Assembly (NCBI RefSeq): GCF_000367365.1
Contig: NZ_BARF01000104.1
Coordinates: forward strand, 1 to 64,000
Direction of reading: 5' to 3'
Origin: Streptomyces prunicolor NBRC 13075
Lineage (GTDB): Bacteria > Actinomycetota > Actinomycetes > Streptomycetales > Streptomycetaceae
Length of the DNA: 64,000 nt
This document shows, in pieces, positions 27,347 to 35,053 of this stretch. A program made the translations under genes and the position numbers. The notes beneath the pieces are model-generated. The model worked only from the letters and a program-made list of their open reading frames with translations. It was not told the origin of the DNA and ran no database searches. Numbering within the stretch: the first letter of the stretch is position 1; each line of letters starts with the position of its first letter.

Positions 27347-28165
27347 CAGTCCCGAGGTGGAGACACCGGTGACGAAGCCGCGTTGGAGGATGAAGAAGAG
27401 CAGGAGGACGGGGAGGATGTAGAGGACCGAGCCCGCCGCCATGAGGTTGTTGATGGGCGTCTGGTTGCTCTCGTTGACATACTGGGTGGCCACGGCCACG
27501 GCCAGCGTGGTGTGGTCCGTGCTCAGCAGCAGTGACGGGGCGATGTAGTCGCCCCAGACCCAGGTGAACGACAGCAGCATGCTGGTGGCGAGCACCGGCC
27601 AGGACTGCGGCAGGAAGATCCGCCAGAAGATCCGGCCGTAGCCGCATCCGTCGACGATCGCGGCCTCCTCCAGCTCCCGGGGCATGTTGGCGAAGAACTG
27701 CCGGAACAGGAAGATCAGGTAGGGCGCTCCGGCCAGTCCCCAGAGAACCCAGGGCCAGTAGGTGTCGATCATCCCGAGCTTGGCGAAGATGATGTAGGTG
27801 GGGATGAGGGTGATCATCGCCGGCATCATCATCGTGGACAGCAGGACGCCGAAGACCAGCCGCTTGCCCCGGGCTGCCAGCCGGGCGAATCCGAAGCCGG
27901 CCCAGGCCGAACTGAGGGTGATCAGTACCGAGTAGACACTTGCGATGATCAGTGAATTCCGGGCGTAGCCAAGGTAGTTGAAGAAGGTCAGGGCCCTGGA
28001 GAAGTTCCCGAACTGCCATTTCTCGGGCAGCCAGTGCACCGGATAGGCGGCCATCTCCGAGCTGTCCTTGAAGGCGGTGATGACCAGCCAGCCGAACGGG
28101 CTGACGAACAGCGCGACCAGTGCGACGAGAACGAGGTAGAGGCCGGTGCGACGAGCGAGGATCAT
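27341..28165 (-). CDS. MalG-type sugar ABC transporter permease
   Basis: A 274-residue membrane protein with six predicted helices, beginning ILARRTGLYLVLVALVALF. It has the permease EAA loop near the C-terminal half (PRELEEAAIVDGCGYGRIFWRI). It is the second permease of a carbohydrate uptake-1 importer. ATG 28165 overlaps the MalF stop (ATGA). The ATPase is not encoded here; a shared MsiK-type ATPase elsewhere in the genome is expected in Streptomyces. Confidence 0.92.
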   Translation of the reverse strand: MILARRTGLYLVLVALVALFVSPFGWLVITAFKDSSEMAAYPVHWLPEKWQFGNFSRALTFFNYLGYARNSLIIASVYSVLITLSSAWAGFGFARLAARGKRLVFGVLLSTMMMPAMITLIPTYIIFAKLGMIDTYWPWVLWGLAGAPYLIFLFRQFFANMPRELEEAAIVDGCGYGRIFWRIFLPQSWPVLATSMLLSFTWVWGDYIAPSLLLSTDHTTLAVAVATQYVNESNQTPINNLMAAGSVLYILPVLLLFFILQRGFVTGVSTSGLK

Positions 28166-29202
28166 TTCTTGGTCTCCGGCTCGAAGTTGTAGAACACCGC
28201 ACCGGAACTCACTTTGAAGATCAGCGCGGTGACGACGAGGATCACGGCGAACAGCACCCACAGCAGCGCGGACGCGTAGCCGAAACGGCCGTTGGCGAGG
28301 TACTGCGCGAACACGTTGATCATGTACAGGTAGTTGCCCTGCGGCACCGACGTGACCGCCGCGGGGCTGGGGTTCGCGGCGAGCAGCATCGGCATGATGC
28401 TCTGCAGCGCGCCGATGACGCCGGTGATGACCTGGAAGAAGATCACGGGCGAAAGGAGCGGGAGGGTGATCCGCCGGAACGACTGCCAGGAGTTCGCACC
28501 GTCGATGCGGGCGGCCTCAAGCAGCTCCTTGGGCATGTCCTGCAGACCGGCCAAAGAGATGATCATGGCGTTGCCGCAGCCCCAGAGCGTCAGCATGAGC
28601 AGCACGTACCGGGCGTAGGGATCGGCCAGCCAGGTGACCGGGCCCCCGCCGAAGAAGCCGAGGATCCCGTTGGCCGCGCCGGTGTCACGGTCGAAGAGCA
28701 TCTTGAAGGCCATCGCCGCGCCGACCGGGGGGAACACCGCGGGCAGGTAGAGCAGGGTGCGGTAGACGCCCCGTCCTCGTATCGGACGGTTGATCAGCAC
28801 CGCGAGGGCGAGTCCGGCGATGATGCCGGTCGGTACGACGGCCGCCACGAAGATCCCCGTGCGGACCAGCGTGTCGCGGGTGACCGGGTCCGAGAGCAGT
28901 TCCCTGTAGTTGTCCAGGCCGATGAAGTGGGTGTTCGGCGAGATGCCGTCGGAGTCCGTCAGGCTCAGCCACAGCGCGTATCCCAGCGGATACAGGGTCA
29001 GGCCGAGGAAGCCGAGCAGCCATGGGGTGACGCTGAGCCAGAAGACACGTTCCTGCTGGCGAGCGCGGGCGCCGAGGCGGCCGCGCGGTCGGCCGGACGG
29101 CTCCCGCGAAGGCCGGGACGGCTTCGCGGGTGCCTCGACGAGCCGGCTTGTACGCACGTCATCAGCACTCGCTCGGTCAGCGCTCACGTGACCGGCACTC
29201 AC
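28162..29202 (-). CDS. MalF-type sugar ABC transporter permease
   Basis: A 346-residue protein with a long polar N-terminus rich in Arg and Ser, then six helices from VFWLSVTPWLLGFLGLTLY. The EAA loop is MPKELLEAARIDGANSWQSF. The start is best placed at GTG 29202, overlapping the binding-protein stop (GTGA). A second in-frame GTG lies 15 bp on. It is the partner of the MalG-type permease for import of arabino- or xylo-oligosaccharides. Confidence 0.9.
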   Translation of the reverse strand: MSAGHVSADRASADDVRTSRLVEAPAKPSRPSREPSGRPRGRLGARARQQERVFWLSVTPWLLGFLGLTLYPLGYALWLSLTDSDGISPNTHFIGLDNYRELLSDPVTRDTLVRTGIFVAAVVPTGIIAGLALAVLINRPIRGRGVYRTLLYLPAVFPPVGAAMAFKMLFDRDTGAANGILGFFGGGPVTWLADPYARYVLLMLTLWGCGNAMIISLAGLQDMPKELLEAARIDGANSWQSFRRITLPLLSPVIFFQVITGVIGALQSIMPMLLAANPSPAAVTSVPQGNYLYMINVFAQYLANGRFGYASALLWVLFAVILVVTALIFKVSSGAVFYNFEPETKK

Positions 29203-29206
29203 TTGA
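29162..29206. repeat. Three imperfect 15-bp tandem repeats at the binding protein/MalF junction
   Basis: Units TCAGCACTCGCTCGG (162), TCAGCGCTCACGTGA (177) and CCGGCACTCACTTGA (192, +29000) are followed by TCAG. They span the stop of the binding protein and the first codons of MalF. Confidence 0.5.
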
Positions 29207-30542
29207 TCAGCTTCTTGCCGTTGGCGAGCTGCTTGTTGATCCCCTCGTTCAGCTGGTCCGCCAGCTTGCTCACGGGCACGCTGCCCTTGATCGCCGCGGG
29301 CATCACCTGGTTGATCACGGCGTCGACGGCGTCCTTGCGGACGTACGGGGTGAAGGGCAGGACCTCGAAGTACGACAGTTCCTTCTCCTGCACCGCGTAT
29401 GCCTGCTTCTGGAAGCCCTCGCTCTTGGGCAGAAGGGAGCGCAGGGATTTCAGCGCGGGGAGGCCGGCACCGGACTCGGCGCGCTTCTTGGCGGGTGCGC
29501 CGCCCAGGAAGTACTCCATCGCCTCCCAGGCCGCGTCCTTGTTCTTGCCTGCCTTGGGCATCCACAGGCCGGTCCCGGTGTAGCCGGTGCTGATCCGCTT
29601 GCTGCCGAACTGCGGGGCGGGCGCCAGACGCGCGGTGGCGGCGATCTTCTTGTCGGTGACGACCATGCCGCCGAACCAGTAGCCCGAGGTGGAGATCGCC
29701 ATGCGGCCGGCGTCGAAGGTGGGCCAGTCCCAGCCGTTGGGGTCCGGGTTGGCGATCGTGGGGGCGGCGCCGGACTTGGCGAGTTCGAGGTACCAGCTCA
29801 GCGCGGAGCGGGCCTCGGAGGTGGTGAAGTCGACGGCGGAGTAGTCCTCGTTGAAGAGTTGTCCGCCGGCCTCGGTGGTGAGAATCATGAAGGTCTCGAA
29901 GTTGCCGGCCATACCGAGGCCGTACACCTTGGACTTCTTGCCGCTCTGTGTGAGGCGCTTGCCCACGTCGAGCAGCTTGTCGTAGGTCAGCGGCTGGGTG
30001 TCACTGGGGTAGGGCTCGTCGGCCTTGTCGAACAGTGCGGTGTTGTACCAGAGCATGTAGCTCTGGGACCAGTCCTTCGCCATCCCGTAGCGCGGGCCGC
30101 TGCCCTGCTGCTTCCCGTCCCAGCGCCATATGTCGTTGACGGGATCCAGATCGCCGACCTTGAGGACCGTGCTCTTGGCGAAGCGGTCGTCCAGGTCCTG
30201 CGCGACGCTGTGCGAGGCGAGGTAGGGGGCGTCCGAGCCCTCGGCGCGCACGAGGTCGGGTGCGTTGCCGCTGGTGAGCATGGCCGTCAGGCGCGTGAGG
30301 TCGTACTTGACCATCTTGAGCTTCATGCCGAGCGCCTTCTCGGCCGCCTTGATCTCCGCGGGCGTGCCCAGCTCGGTACCGCTCGCCATGATGGTCAGGG
30401 TGGTCTTGCCACCGGAACCGCCCGAGGACACCGAGCCGGCACAGCCCGAGAGCAGACCGCCCGCGGTGGCCGCGGCGGCGATACCGGTGGAGGTGGTGAG
30501 GAACCGACGCCGTGACATCGGAGCTCCAGTTGTGGACCGCAT
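29199..30542 (-). CDS. Carbohydrate ABC transporter substrate-binding lipoprotein
   Basis: A 447-residue protein. The N-terminus combines a Tat-like SRRRFL motif and a lipobox LLSGC with C34 as lipid anchor. The body is a type 1 extracellular solute-binding fold (TLTIMASGTELG, YGMAKDWSQSYMLWYNTALFDKA, MAISTSGYW). It captures oligosaccharides outside the cell for the adjacent permeases. ATG 30542 has an AGGAAG site. It is the first gene of the long minus-strand operon and faces the LacI gene across 394 bp. Confidence 0.92.
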   Translation of the reverse strand: MRSTTGAPMSRRRFLTTSTGIAAAATAGGLLSGCAGSVSSGGSGGKTTLTIMASGTELGTPAEIKAAEKALGMKLKMVKYDLTRLTAMLTSGNAPDLVRAEGSDAPYLASHSVAQDLDDRFAKSTVLKVGDLDPVNDIWRWDGKQQGSGPRYGMAKDWSQSYMLWYNTALFDKADEPYPSDTQPLTYDKLLDVGKRLTQSGKKSKVYGLGMAGNFETFMILTTEAGGQLFNEDYSAVDFTTSEARSALSWYLELAKSGAAPTIANPDPNGWDWPTFDAGRMAISTSGYWFGGMVVTDKKIAATARLAPAPQFGSKRISTGYTGTGLWMPKAGKNKDAAWEAMEYFLGGAPAKKRAESGAGLPALKSLRSLLPKSEGFQKQAYAVQEKELSYFEVLPFTPYVRKDAVDAVINQVMPAAIKGSVPVSKLADQLNEGINKQLANGKKLIK

Positions 30543-30936
30543 GACTGCTTCCTGCCTTTCCGGCTTCTTCGCAGGGTTTCTGTTGACTTCGCAGGATTTC
30601 TGTTGACGGGGAGCCGGCACGACCTGGAGGGCGCGTGGGCTTCCCGCCCGACTGCGGTGGGGGATGGTGGAGTCACGGGCCGTCGAGATCGGCTCCGCCT
30701 CACTCGGTGAAGGAACAAAGCTCTGTCACAGCGCGGTTTTTGACCGGTCAAATGCCGTTGCGGAGTGACGTTAACTACGTGTATCGGGAGCGTCAAGAGG
30801 TCGCGCACAACCGGTTTCTGTTGCCATCGAAGGGCTCCGAAAGAGGCTACGGGGCACCTTGACCGGTCTCTGAGGTCGCTGTAAGAATCCGGAACACAGC
30901 TTGTTTTACCGGTCAAATGAGAGGTGGACCCACCCC
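30543..30936. promoter_or_regulatory. Divergent promoter region with ACCGGT operators
   Basis: TTTGACCGGTCAAA (30739-30752) is a perfect 14-bp palindrome. TTTTACCGGTCAAA (30904-30917) is a near copy placed 20 bp before the LacI start, and CTTGACCGGTCTC near 30858 is a half-conserved third. A central CpG palindrome of this kind is usual for LacI-family operators. The sites could control both the transporter-glycosidase operon and the regulator's own operon. Confidence 0.8.
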
Positions 30937-31953
30937 GTGGTCACCATGGCCGACGTCGCGAAGCGCGCCGGCGTCACCAAGCAGACCGTCTCCAACGTGG
31001 TCCGGGGGCGCACGGTCGTCAGCCCCGAGACCAGGGCGAGAGTCGAGGCCGCCATCGCGGAACTGGGGTACACACCCAACCTGGTGGCCCGGAGCCTGTC
31101 CACGGGCACCACCATGACCATCGGCTTCATCGTGCCCACCATCGCCAACCCCTTCTACTCGGAGGTGGTGGAGGAGGTGGAGATGCTGCTGGAGGAACGC
31201 GGCTACCACCTGTTGATGGCCACGACCAGGGGCGACGGGGACCGCGCCCGGCGTCAACTGGCCACCCTCTCCAACCGGTCGGTGGACGCGCTCCTGGTGG
31301 CCGGTGACTTCGAGTTGGGCGAACAGCTGTCCCCGCAGAGCGAGTTGGAACTGCCGGTCGTGCTGTGCGCCTGGGAGATCGATCCTCCGGACAAGCTGCC
31401 CGTGGTCACCATCGACTACGAGAAGGCCGGGTATCTGGCCGGGCGGCACCTCCGGGAGCTCGGGCACCGGCGGGTGGCGGTGATCGCGGACCTCCCGGCG
31501 CACCGTGTCCGGGTGGCCGGTGTCCGGCGGGCCTTCGCCGAGGACGGGATCGTGGTTCCCGACGACTTGGTGTTCACGGCCCCGGGAGCGACACCCGAGT
31601 CCGGCTACGAGGCGGCCCTACGAGCTCTGCCCCACCTGCGTACGACAGACCCCGTGACAGCCGTGTTCACCTCCACCGACGCCATCGCCCTGGGAGTGAT
31701 GGAAGTCTGCCGGCACCAGGGACTTCGGGTGCCGGAGGACATCTCGGTCGTCGGCATCGACGACATCCCCCAGGCGGCACACGCCCATCCGCCCCTGACC
31801 ACGGTGGCCCTGCCCAAGCGGCAGATGGCCAGGGAGGCCACCGAGCTGCTGTGGCGAGGCATCGCCAACAGCAGGCCTGCGGCCCCGTCCCTGACTCTCC
31901 TGCGGCCCGAAGTCGTACCCCGCGCGAGTTCCGCACCGCCCGGCATCCACTGA
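30937..31953 (+). CDS. LacI-family transcriptional regulator of the glycan cluster
   Basis: A 338-residue protein from GTG 30937 (an ATG 9 bp on is possible). The N-terminal LacI helix-turn-helix and hinge read MADVAKRAGVTKQTVSNVVRG and PNLVARSLSTGTT. A periplasmic-binding-like effector domain follows (GFIVPTIANPFYSEVVEEVE, RAVFTSTDAIALGVM, VVGIDDIPQAAHAHPPLTT). It probably represses the importer and glycosidase operons until an oligosaccharide ligand binds. It lies between the two operons next to its likely operators. Confidence 0.92.
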   Translation: MVTMADVAKRAGVTKQTVSNVVRGRTVVSPETRARVEAAIAELGYTPNLVARSLSTGTTMTIGFIVPTIANPFYSEVVEEVEMLLEERGYHLLMATTRGDGDRARRQLATLSNRSVDALLVAGDFELGEQLSPQSELELPVVLCAWEIDPPDKLPVVTIDYEKAGYLAGRHLRELGHRRVAVIADLPAHRVRVAGVRRAFAEDGIVVPDDLVFTAPGATPESGYEAALRALPHLRTTDPVTAVFTSTDAIALGVMEVCRHQGLRVPEDISVVGIDDIPQAAHAHPPLTTVALPKRQMAREATELLWRGIANSRPAAPSLTLLRPEVVPRASSAPPGIH

Positions 31954-32107
31954 CGTCCGGTGCGGCGTCGAGAGTGCCGCGCGGCCCGGAAACCCCACGC
32001 GTCGATCCGTCCCCGCCCGGCGCGTTCGCCGCCATGCCCACGCACTCCCCCACTCCCCTGTTGCCCGGGAGCGCGCACCCTCCCCTGCCCGAAGGAAGGC
32101 CCCTGCT

Positions 32108-35053
32108 GTGATGAGTGAGCCCACCGCACACGACTACCTGGAGAGCTTCTCGCCGGGCCGCGGCCGCGAGCGGCCCCGTGCCGCCTTCACCTCCGACGCC
32201 CCCGAACTGGACCTGACCGGGACCTGGCGCTTCCATCTGGCCGCGGGGCTGCCGCAGGTCGTCGAGGGTTTCCAGGAAACCGGGTTCGACGACAGCGGCT
32301 GGGACACGATCCCGGTGCCGTCCTGCTGGCAGCTGGAGGGGCTGCCGGGCGAGCCGCGCTTCGGCCCGCCCGCGTACACCAACCAGGTCTATCCGTTCCC
32401 GGTGGATCCGCCGCACGTACCCGACGCCAACCCGACCGGCGAGTACCGCCGCGAGTTCCTCCTCCCCGGCAACTGGCCCGAGGGCCGCGCCCTGTTGCGC
32501 TTCGAGGGTGTCGACTCCTGCTTCGCCGCCTGGCTCAACGGCACGCTGCTCGGCGACGGCAAGGGCAGTCGCCTGCCCACCGAGTTCGACGTCACCGACG
32601 CCCTGCGGCCGGGGCGCAATGTCCTCGCGGTCCGGGTGCACCAGTGGTCGTCCGGCAGCTACCTGGAAGACCAGGACATGTGGTGGCTGTCGGGGATCTT
32701 CCGCCCCGTCACCCTGCTCTCCCGCCCGGCCGGCGCGCTGACCGACTTCTTCGTGCACGCCGACTACGACCACCTCACCGGCGACGGCACCCTGTCCGTG
32801 CGGGCCGACGGCCCGGCCCTGCTGACCGTCCCCGCCCTGGGCATTGTCGAAGCCGACCCGGCGGGCCCCCACCCCGCCCCCGACGTCATCCCCTGGTCCG
32901 CCGAGCAACCACACCTCTACGAGGGCGAGTTGGTGACCGACGGCGAGCGGGTCCCCCTGCGGATCGGCTTCCGCCGGATCGAGGTGGTGGACGGCGTCAT
33001 CCTCGCCAACGGGCGGCCCCTGCTCTTCCGGGGCGTCAACCGCCACGAGTGGCACCCCGACACCGGGCGCACCCTCAGCCACGAGGACATGCTCACGGAC
33101 ATACTCCTGATGAAGCGTCACAACATCAACTCCGTACGTACGAGCCACTATCCGCCGGACTCCGCGTTCCTCGATCTGTGCGACACCTACGGCCTGTGGG
33201 TCGTCGACGAGTGCGACCTGGAGACGCACGGCTTCGGACTGGTCGGCTGGAAGGGCAACCCGAGCGACGACCCACGCTGGCGCGAGGCCTACTTGGACCG
33301 GATGCGCCGCATGGTAGAGCGCGACAAGAACCACCCCAGCGTGGTCATGTGGTCGCTCGGCAACGAGGCGGGCACCGGCTCCAACCTCGCGGCCATGGCC
33401 GCCTGGACGAAGGACCGCGACCCGGACCGGCTCATCCACTACGAGGGCGACTACGACTGCCCGTACACCGACGTCTTCAGCCTGATGTACGCCGATCACG
33501 GAGAGGTCGGTCTCCTGGGCCGAGGCCAGGAAGCGGTCGCCGAGGACCCGGCGCTGGACGCGCGACGCCGCCAACTGCCGGTCATCCTCTGCGAGTACGC
33601 GCACGCCATGGGCAACGGCCCGGGCGGTCTGAGCGAATACCAGGAACTCTTCGAGGCCCACCCCCGGCTGCACGGCGGCTTCGTCTGGGAGTGGATCGAC
33701 CACGGCGTCCGACGCCGGACGCCGCAGGGATGCGAACACTTCGCGTACGGCGGCGACTTCGGCGAGCCGGTGCACGACGACAACTTCTGCTGCGACGGCT
33801 TGGTCTTCGCCGACCGCAGCCCCTCCCCCGGCCTCACGGAGTACAAGAAGGCCGTGGAGCCGGTACGGATCACCGTCGACACCACGTCGAGGACGATCCG
33901 CGTCCGGAATCTGCTGCACACGCTGGACACCGCCCATCTACGGTTCCGCTGGTCGGTCGAGGACAACGGACAGCCGCGCGGGGACGGGGAGTTGGCGCTA
34001 CAGCCGGTGCCCGCGGGCGCCGACGGGGTACTGCTCTGGCCCGAGGCCCTCAACAAACTCTGCGACGCGCCCCTGGAGGACGGCGAGGAGCGATGGGTCA
34101 CGGTCGTCGCGGAGCTCGCGGCAGACGAGTCATGGGCACCGAACGGTCACGAGATCGCCTGGGACCAGGCCGCTGTCGTGGGCCCCGCGCCGGAAGTGCC
34201 AGCAGTGGTCCGGCCGTTGGTCCCGGTCCTGGCCGAGGGCACGTACACCCTCGGCCCCGCGGTCTTCGACTCCGCGTCCGGAACGCTGACCGCACTGGGC
34301 GGCCTCCAAGTCGACGGCCCCCGCCTCGACTTGTGGCGTGCCCCCATCGACAACGACCTGCGCACCTGGAACGGTCCACTCGCCGAGGCATGGCGCAAGG
34401 CGGGCCTCGACCGCCTGGAACACCGGCTGGTCGGCCTCCGCCCGCACGACGGCGGCCTGGAGGTCATCACGCGCACCGCTCCCGCGGGCGCCGACTTCGC
34501 CATGCGTACGGTCTTCCACTGGTCCGCCGACGCCGAGGACCCCGGCCTGCTCCAACTCACCCTGACCACCGAGCCTTTGGGCACCTGGCCCTGCCCGCTC
34601 CCCCGCATCGGCATCCGCATGGCGCTCCCGGGGGACATCGAGACGGTCGACTGGTTCGGACTCGGCCCCGGTGAGGCGTACTCCGACACCACCGCCGCCG
34701 TCCGCGTCGGGCGCTTCGGCGCCGCCGTCGACGATCTCCAGACGCCGTACGTCCTGCCACAGGAGAACGGCAACCGGCGCCAGGTACGCCACGCCCACCT
34801 CACCGGCCCGGACGGCGGCGGGCTGACCGTCACCGGGTACCCGCACACCGATCTCACCGTGCGCCGCTGGACCAGCGAGGACCTCGACGCCGCACAGCAC
34901 ACCAGCGACCTGCGTCCCCGCGACCGCGTGTACGTCAACCTCGACGCCGCGCACCACGGCATCGGCAGCGGCGCTTGCGGTCCACGCACCCAGCCACAGT
35001 TCCAACTCGACGCCCGTCCAGTGACGTTGACGCTCGGCTTCCGCCCGTGCTGA
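32108..35053 (+). CDS. GH2 beta-galactosidase
   Basis: A 981-residue protein (GTG 32108; ATG 32111 also possible; AAGGAAGG site upstream). It has the full LacZ-type order: sugar-binding jelly roll, Ig-like domain, TIM barrel with acid/base E420 in SLGNEAG and nucleophile E496 in ILCEYAHAMGN, a further Ig domain, and the Bgal small-chain domain (FGLGPGEAYSDT, PQENGNR). It removes beta-galactose, for example from arabinogalactan side chains. No signal peptide is seen. It lies 154 bp after the LacI gene and probably shares its transcript. Confidence 0.93.
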   Translation: MMSEPTAHDYLESFSPGRGRERPRAAFTSDAPELDLTGTWRFHLAAGLPQVVEGFQETGFDDSGWDTIPVPSCWQLEGLPGEPRFGPPAYTNQVYPFPVDPPHVPDANPTGEYRREFLLPGNWPEGRALLRFEGVDSCFAAWLNGTLLGDGKGSRLPTEFDVTDALRPGRNVLAVRVHQWSSGSYLEDQDMWWLSGIFRPVTLLSRPAGALTDFFVHADYDHLTGDGTLSVRADGPALLTVPALGIVEADPAGPHPAPDVIPWSAEQPHLYEGELVTDGERVPLRIGFRRIEVVDGVILANGRPLLFRGVNRHEWHPDTGRTLSHEDMLTDILLMKRHNINSVRTSHYPPDSAFLDLCDTYGLWVVDECDLETHGFGLVGWKGNPSDDPRWREAYLDRMRRMVERDKNHPSVVMWSLGNEAGTGSNLAAMAAWTKDRDPDRLIHYEGDYDCPYTDVFSLMYADHGEVGLLGRGQEAVAEDPALDARRRQLPVILCEYAHAMGNGPGGLSEYQELFEAHPRLHGGFVWEWIDHGVRRRTPQGCEHFAYGGDFGEPVHDDNFCCDGLVFADRSPSPGLTEYKKAVEPVRITVDTTSRTIRVRNLLHTLDTAHLRFRWSVEDNGQPRGDGELALQPVPAGADGVLLWPEALNKLCDAPLEDGEERWVTVVAELAADESWAPNGHEIAWDQAAVVGPAPEVPAVVRPLVPVLAEGTYTLGPAVFDSASGTLTALGGLQVDGPRLDLWRAPIDNDLRTWNGPLAEAWRKAGLDRLEHRLVGLRPHDGGLEVITRTAPAGADFAMRTVFHWSADAEDPGLLQLTLTTEPLGTWPCPLPRIGIRMALPGDIETVDWFGLGPGEAYSDTTAAVRVGRFGAAVDDLQTPYVLPQENGNRRQVRHAHLTGPDGGGLTVTGYPHTDLTVRRWTSEDLDAAQHTSDLRPRDRVYVNLDAAHHGIGSGACGPRTQPQFQLDARPVTLTLGFRPC

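Noticed and set aside
31667..33937. Minus-strand frame of 756 codons opposite the GH2 gene
   Set aside because: The GH2 frame has complete catalytic residues and domain order; the opposite frame has no recognisable content.
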